From Triatoma infestans (lineage: Eukaryota > Arthropoda > Insecta > Hemiptera > Reduviidae): a stretch of 64,000 bases of DNA. The stretch spans positions 62,001-126,000 of the forward strand of contig JAAEAF010012626.1 of NCBI GenBank assembly GCA_011037195.1, in the 5' to 3' direction. Below are positions 58,440 to 64,000 of this stretch, in pieces; position 1 is the stretch's first letter; each line of letters starts with the position of its first letter. Both the position numbers and the translations under genes were made by a program. The notes under the pieces were generated by a model. It made no database searches, was not told where the DNA came from, and was given only the letters and a program-made list of their open reading frames with translations.

Positions 58440-58570
58440 TTCTTCTGCAATCCCATTAAAATCTGTTTTCCCGACAAAATGTTTCAAATAACAAAACGCA
58501 AAAATTAACGATAAGTTGAAGTAAAAATCCCTGGAGATTTTGGCAAAAAAAAAAAAAACGCAAAAAATAA
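58440..58570 (-). repeat. Dispersed repeat, module B, inverted
   Basis: Minus strand TTTTTGCCAAAATCTCCAGG and TTTTACTTCAACTTATCG, then AAACATTTTGTCGGGAAAAC: a diverged module B. A second weak trace follows at about 58680-58760. Confidence 0.4.
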
Positions 58571-58937
58571 AAGAATACAGCTTTTTGTTTTTTGAGACGA
58601 TAATAATTATACATTGTTAACGTTTTTTAGTATCACAATTTCTTCATAGCTAACATCAATGTTCCCTCAGAATCCCCCAAAAATTATATTTCCAGAAAGA
58701 TATTTCAAATAAGTGTCATCGCATTCCCAGTTTGTAAGATTTTGACGGAACCTTCGTACAAGTCCCCGGCGGTGAGACATAAAAACGGAACATCAGATTT
58801 GAGCTTCTTGCAATTTTTCTTTATGTAATCACACAAAACTACCTAAAACCTACAGACTAATCGCTGCTACAAATCTTTTTTTCATTACTCGGGGATTATG
58901 TTGTTTCGGAGAATTACGAAAATCTGACATATTTATG

Positions 58938-59158
58938 TAGGAGCGCACTGTTGGACTAGCAATGCGAAGATCTCCCATATTCGAGTTTAGCGATGCTGCC
59001 CTTAGATTTTCTCTTCCTAGGAGCCTCTAGAGTTCACGGTCCGGTGATGGGCAGTGTTTGTAACGAGAGAGAACACTGCTCGGAGGGCGGCAGTGCCCGG
59101 AGAAGACTTCGGGCATCATTTACCATAGATGCTAGCGCGCCTTAAATTAAAAAAAAAA
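58938..59158 (+). mobile_element. tRNA-derived SINE, slightly 5'-truncated
   Basis: The plus strand starts inside the A-box region (TAGGAGCGCACTGTTGGACT), with B box ATATTCGAGTTTAGC, body (CCTAGGAGCCTCTAGAGTTC, GTGATGGGCAGTG, CGGAGGGCGGCAGTGCC) and tail TAGCGCGCCTTAAATT plus A tract to 59158. A GGGCATCATTTACCATAGAT segment before the tail matches the long 3' form seen at 7040 and 35630. Confidence 0.8.
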
Positions 59159-60779
59159 TGTGGATTTATGGGGCGTAAGAATAAGGGATGCCGAGAGAAA
59201 ATGATTTGGTTGCTTAGTACTTTCATGGTGGGGAAAGGACAGACACTACTTTAGGGATCTTGGACGAACCATTCCGGCCTAACGATATAAATATCGTTTA
59301 GGGCTGTAAGTAGGCAGTATAACTACTTGTTTAGTATATACTCAAATTATCATACTTTAAAGGAACTTACATGCAGGCATGTCCACCTACCCACTCGTAA
59401 ACGTTCAAGACGATTATTACTGTTTTACAAACTCCGACACGCAAGGGAGCCACAGTTGGTCTTTGCCGCTGTGAATTTGATTTTGTAGCACTATCTCTGA
59501 CACATCTGTTTTAGGTGAAACAACAGATATAAATGTTAAACAACAGATGAATAATATACAATAACTCTGGAATTGCTGGGGCATAATTTAAAGCGATCTA
59601 ATCAAATCAAGTATTAAATAGATTACTTACAAAATATATGCAATAAGAATTCATTCATTTGAGTTATACCTCCCGTTGCATTTTCCTCAGAACCTCTTTT
59701 CTTTAGACCACTTATTTATTAGCCATTTACCGACGGTATTGCTGAATCATTTCAACTACTCCACTTCCAACATCCTGTTTTCTTTACATTCGGTCTTGTG
59801 GAACCAAATGTCGGATACATATCGAACCAAATATTTAGTTTGGAATACTTTTTGCCTTATTTTTAATGCTACGGTTGGCTATTAATTCAGAAATGACTGT
59901 ATGTCTGAATGAATAGTGGAATTCGGATCAGCTGTTTCACTAATAACGTTCAAAATTTGCATTATGCATTTAAAACAAGCATGAAGTCTACGATTCAGTA
60001 CTTTTGTTGTATACTTATTTATTTCCACAAACTATATTGTTTCGGAATGAAATAAATTGATAATTCCATTTCAGTATTCGGAAAACATTACTAAATTTGC
60101 TGTGGGTCATCTGTGATGCTCTTGCTGAGATATACAGACAGACCACACTTCAATTGTAGGCAAGGGTGTAACAAACAAGCAGAACTGTGGAGTTGGAGTA
60201 AAAGGAGTTGATTCCGAATCTAGTGATGAGAACTTCCTTCAGAAGCTGATGTCACGATTCCGATACGGCTGATGTCACCGCCTGTACAACCCTAGTGAAA
60301 AATGACCAGTCCTTCTCCTTTACGCCGCGATCGTCTGTTTAGGGTACCAAAAGTTTTCAAATGCTTTAGTAACGCCTGTTTTCCTTTAGTCCAAGGGCCA
60401 TCTAATTTTCTTTAGCCATTTCTCCTCTGCGGTTGAATTTGATCATCCTACCAAGGAGACTCCTTTTTTTCCCGGGATGGTCCATGGCGATCTCTTTTCT
60501 TTCACATACTTTAATATTCACTGAACTTAATACTTTTTTCTTTTTTTTTAGGGGCTTTCCTCAAAAGTCTGAGGGTCTCTCAGACCAAATGCTTCAACTA
60601 TATGTGTCCTTCCATTTACTTTTATGTCCTACGACTATACAAACCACTCATACATCAATACTGCGCCTCCATTTGTCTCTATCCATTGCATCCTCTTCGC
60701 AGAGTCCCTTCCCAGCCACTTTTTTAGCAGTCCGGGTTTATCTTTCTTATTTGGTCGTTTAGCGTTTTCTTCTTTTTTG
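59159..60779. other. Non-coding stretch
   Basis: No supported gene. The frame at 60433-60762 runs through a T-rich patch and has no motif. Confidence 0.4.
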
Positions 60780-60965
60780 TTCCGAACGAGGAGCTGGCCC
60801 GCTGCGAAAACCCCCAACCTGGAGGACCTGGGGCTTTTTATTCAGGGTGCCCTTCCCTTAGAGAGGTCGCCTTCACTACGGCTGTCGAACCCTCTCTGCC
60901 CGCAATGGTTATGCCGCATTGATTGGCTTGGTCATGGGATGGGAAAGGAAAGGGAAAGGAATTAA
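60780..60965 (+). other. GC-rich island with conserved-looking reading frame, unidentified
   Basis: About 180 bp distinctly richer in GC than the surroundings. One frame reads AKTPNLEDLGLFIQGALPLE and RSPSLRLSNPLCPQWLCRID. The NLEDxG phrase recalls repetitive ORF fragments predicted in many arthropod genomes, but I cannot assign it to a named element. It is probably a transposon remnant. The block ends in a simple AAAGGGAAAGG run. Confidence 0.25.
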
Positions 60966-62549
60966 TACGTGATACTTAATAACTAATACTTAATACTGAA
61001 TTTAATATTTTGTTGCGTTAAGAGGATTCGGTAACTATCCAGTTACTGCCATAGTTGAGAATACCTTCATTGTCACCCGAAAGATGGTAATGTACTTAGT
61101 GTAAGATTTTCTGGCTCCGATTTAAAACAGAAACTTAGCCAGAAACTTAGTTTGACCCCAATTTTCTTAGAGTATTTATGTTCTAGATTACTGCTTAGGT
61201 CAGATTTACTTACTTACTTCAACAGATTTACTTACTTCTAATATTATTTTGGTCAAGCAAAGAGTAAAACTTTATGCGTAAACCCTTATAGGAATATTTG
61301 ACTAAAACAGTAAGGCATTGCATTTGTTTGTTTTTTTAAGAATCAGCTAATTTATTTAATAAATCAGCCAAAAATTTTTATTTTAAATCATTCGTCCATA
61401 TCGAAATTCCTTGTAGGTAATTATTATTTAATTAATAAAATAAATATATATTTAAAAAAAAATCGATAAGCTGTTTTTTTTTTACTCCATTATGGTAATT
61501 TTTTATTTTTTGTAACATCGATATATATATATATATTATGTGTTCCATTTAATACTTCAATAAAAAACACGTTTGAACAAGTGAAGTGTAAAAATCCACA
61601 AAACGTACATATATGTTTTTTATTTGTTTATTTTACCTGTCCATCCATTTTTCCAATGTTGATCTATTACTGAGTAGGATCTTGTTAGTGAAGAGTAATA
61701 TATACGTACATACATATATATATATGCAGTAGTAAAGTAGCCAGAGGGAGGTGGTAACGGTCCGGATTTCCGCTTGAACGGGCTCTACTCCGCTTGCGCT
61801 ATTCCTCTTCTCATTCGTCCGCATCATTCTCGCCACTTCGTGCTCCATAGTTTTCCAAACCAAACCCTCTAGATGGAAAAAAAAGAGTGTACGATGTATA
61901 TTTTTGTCCATTGCAACGTTTTCCCACCCCTTAATTTATAGCAGACACTGATAGTGGTACTAGAAATGCAGTACTGATTAGGTGGAATATTTTCTTATCT
62001 GAAGAAAGGTCGTACCTACCTCATATATATATATATATATATATAATAGGTTGGTGGAGAAACTGAAATCTAGAAATCTTTGACGCTTGACGAAACACAA
62101 TGGAAGATTATAAACAAATATACATTATTAATATATATATACATATATTCTTAGTTTACCACCTCTACTTTGTCTAATATTTCTGATTGCTCGGTCCCCA
62201 CCTTTAAATTGCGCGATTCTTTTACTGCCTCTCTTCGATCTCTCTTCTCATACATGTCGGTGAACATACCGGGGGCTGGATATATATTGCTCCTTCGCTC
62301 TTTCTCCCTCTTTCTTTCTGACTATTGGTCAACTATTATTCCCCCCCCCACTATTGTATTACCATAGAAATATTCACGGCTATTATACATCATTATATAT
62401 AGAATACAAATAAAAATACATGAATATTACATTATACTTTTACATGTCAAACTTAACGTCAATTTTTATTATCCTTTTTATTGTATTAAAAACAATTATC
62501 GAATTACCTTTTTTATTATTTCTGTAAATACTGATAAACAGGAATTATA
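60966..62549. other. Non-coding stretch with (AT)n microsatellites
   Basis: (AT)n at about 61520-61537, 61711-61724, 62023-62045 and 62132-62147; a C run at 62342-62350. A GC-richer patch at 61735-61860 has no recognisable product. Confidence 0.5.
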
Positions 62550-62554
62550 GCGAT

Positions 62555-62895
62555 CTGGTCCAATTTGTGACAATGAGTTTTCCTTGGAAATACATGTTTA
62601 GTGATCTCCTTAATCTACAAAAGTGTTTTTTGTTGTTTTGTTTTTTTTAGAACGTCAGCATGCTCAAAAATGGAAAATCGCAGATAATTGAAATTTGATA
62701 TATCGATTAAATTCTTCCAGAGGACCCACATAAAATTTTAGTCTTAATCGGTCACCTTATTGTATAGATATTTCAGGTTTTCCGATTTTCTAGAAAAATG
62801 GATACGACGATTTTCTATCAACTTGGTATACCAACTACACATATAAAGAGCTACCATTTAGTTGAAATATTTGTCCGTTTAAGAGAGCAATATTT
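62555..62895 (+). repeat. Dispersed repeat, modules A and B
   Basis: Module A at about 62565-62640 (GACAATGAGTTTTCCTTGGA, then AATACATGTTTAGTG) and module B at about 62770-62890 (GATTTTCTAGAAAAATGGAT, then ACGACGATTTTCTATCAACT). Confidence 0.5.
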
Positions 62896-64000
62896 ACGTA
62901 TCTAAATTGTTCATCGATCTATCAATAACTATTTATGCCCCAAAAGAAGGCTGTACTTATCCTGTTAGAAATCCTACTCTAGACTCTCAAGAGAGTCACA
63001 ATGGACATCCAACATCATGTAGAATGTTCTTCCTTTTAACTTGGTTTTATCTCTTTATAGGACTTCCTTCTACTTGCAGGAGGACTGGCTTAATGATCAG
63101 TAACTTTGGTTTTGTCTTGCGCCTTTTGCAGCTTTTTCTTTCTTGCGACTTCTTTTATTTGGAAGTAATGAAAATGTTATGTTTTAGTTTGTAAAACTTA
63201 TTACTTGCTCAGTAAATTGGAATATTTTATTAATTATAAAATTAATGTTTCACCTCATTGGAATCAGATGAAACTGCTACTAAAACTATGTCCGTTTCAT
63301 TTCAAATAACAAGTATACTTTATCTGAGAGGTTCTTATATAACTCATTTCCTTTTCTTTTAATTCTCCTTCTGCTTTTCTATATTAAATCACCTTTATCA
63401 GATTAAAAAAATAAATAAATATAAGCTGATCACAGATTTATTTCATTTGATCTATTTATCACTTCTTCTGTCTCTCCTGGTTTTTAATTACTTAAGTTTA
63501 TTCTATGTTTAATAAATTAATTCTTTACGTACCTTTCATATCTTTCAAAAGAAGTTTTATAATTTAAAAAAAAGACAAAACAGACGTGTTTATTTCTTTA
63601 AAAATCTTCTTTCTTCAAAGGATTAGAAAGACCCAAAAGATAACTTAATCCATTTTTCATAAATAACGATTTTTTTTTATTTATTTATTTACTCTTCATC
63701 TCTTTAGGGTTTATGTTTATTTATAAATCATTACCTTTTTTATTCAACACTACAACATCATTTGATAATCAAATGTCTTATCAAACAGAAATTCATTAGT
63801 ACAGTCTAAGTTGTGATATTGGACTTGAATACTCGGAACACTTAAATGCATAGACATCATCAAAAGTTGAGTATTCTGAGTCAATTTTGTTTTCTGATAG
63901 TTAATGAATTTTAATTTATTAATGGCGAAATGAAATAAACAATTCCTGTCTGAAACACTCAAGGAAGTTAGTTGCCTTCACTGCCACCAGTGATATATAG
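62896..64000. other. Non-coding, A/T-rich stretch to the window end
   Basis: Nothing supported. The 95-aa frame at 62907-63194 has no motif, and the minus-strand frame near 63962-63750 is AT-driven. Confidence 0.45.

Noticed and set aside
1..64000. CRISPR arrays, bacterial operons or telomeric TTAGG arrays
   Set aside because: No regularly spaced direct repeats with unique spacers, no tandem TTAGG, and all coding evidence is eukaryotic transposon.

Overview
This is a eukaryotic, AT-rich, repeat-dense window with no complete host gene that I can support. Long A/T tracts, microsatellites, a Jockey-type non-LTR retrotransposon, a tRNA-derived SINE family, a Tc1-type relic and many foldback elements point to an invertebrate, most likely an arthropod. 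The species cannot be read from the sequence. Most open reading frames are either decayed transposon coding sequence or chance frames in AT-rich DNA.

Layout. 1-6.9 kb: a Jockey-like LINE (1311-3744) with an inverted 5' part and a perfect 14-bp target-site duplication, a second LINE 3' fragment (4.1-4.5 kb) and a 192-bp palindromic MITE (4773-4964). 7.0-7.25 kb: a SINE with a 13-bp target duplication. 7.7-11.4 kb: an unrecognised 3.7-kb inverted-repeat element carrying several non-standard ORFs; this is the most novel-looking object here. 11.4-24 kb: copies of a dispersed repeat (modules A, B, C), two palindromic repeats, one nested pair of palindromes, and LINE ORF2/RNase H relics. 24.9-26.7 kb: a large inverted duplication whose arms each carry a palindromic element. 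26.7-30.2 kb: bare AT-rich DNA. 30.2-32.0 kb: a degenerate minisatellite abutting a second Jockey-like relic. 33.0-33.8 kb: a foldback element with a SINE inserted in one arm. 34-45 kb: microsatellites, SINE fragments, more A/B/C repeats and a LINE relic. 45.2-46.4 kb: a Tc1-type transposase relic, a palindrome with a perfect 13-bp target duplication, and an ORF that may be a decayed dual-specificity phosphatase. 46.4-64 kb: LINE relics at 48.6 and 53 kb, SINEs at 50.9 and 58.9 kb, and otherwise sparse DNA.

How the parts fit. Most insertions look retrotransposed: they have 7-14 bp target duplications, A-rich ends, 5' truncation, or 5' inversion. A striking theme is that several otherwise different palindromic or solo repeats share one RNA-like core: CTGAnGA, one spacer base, a short hairpin, then GAAAC. 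The hairpin bases change in a compensatory way between families. It resembles a hammerhead-ribozyme core with one extra base, as carried by some Penelope-like elements and retrozymes, but no Penelope reverse transcriptase is present in the window, so that link is inference.
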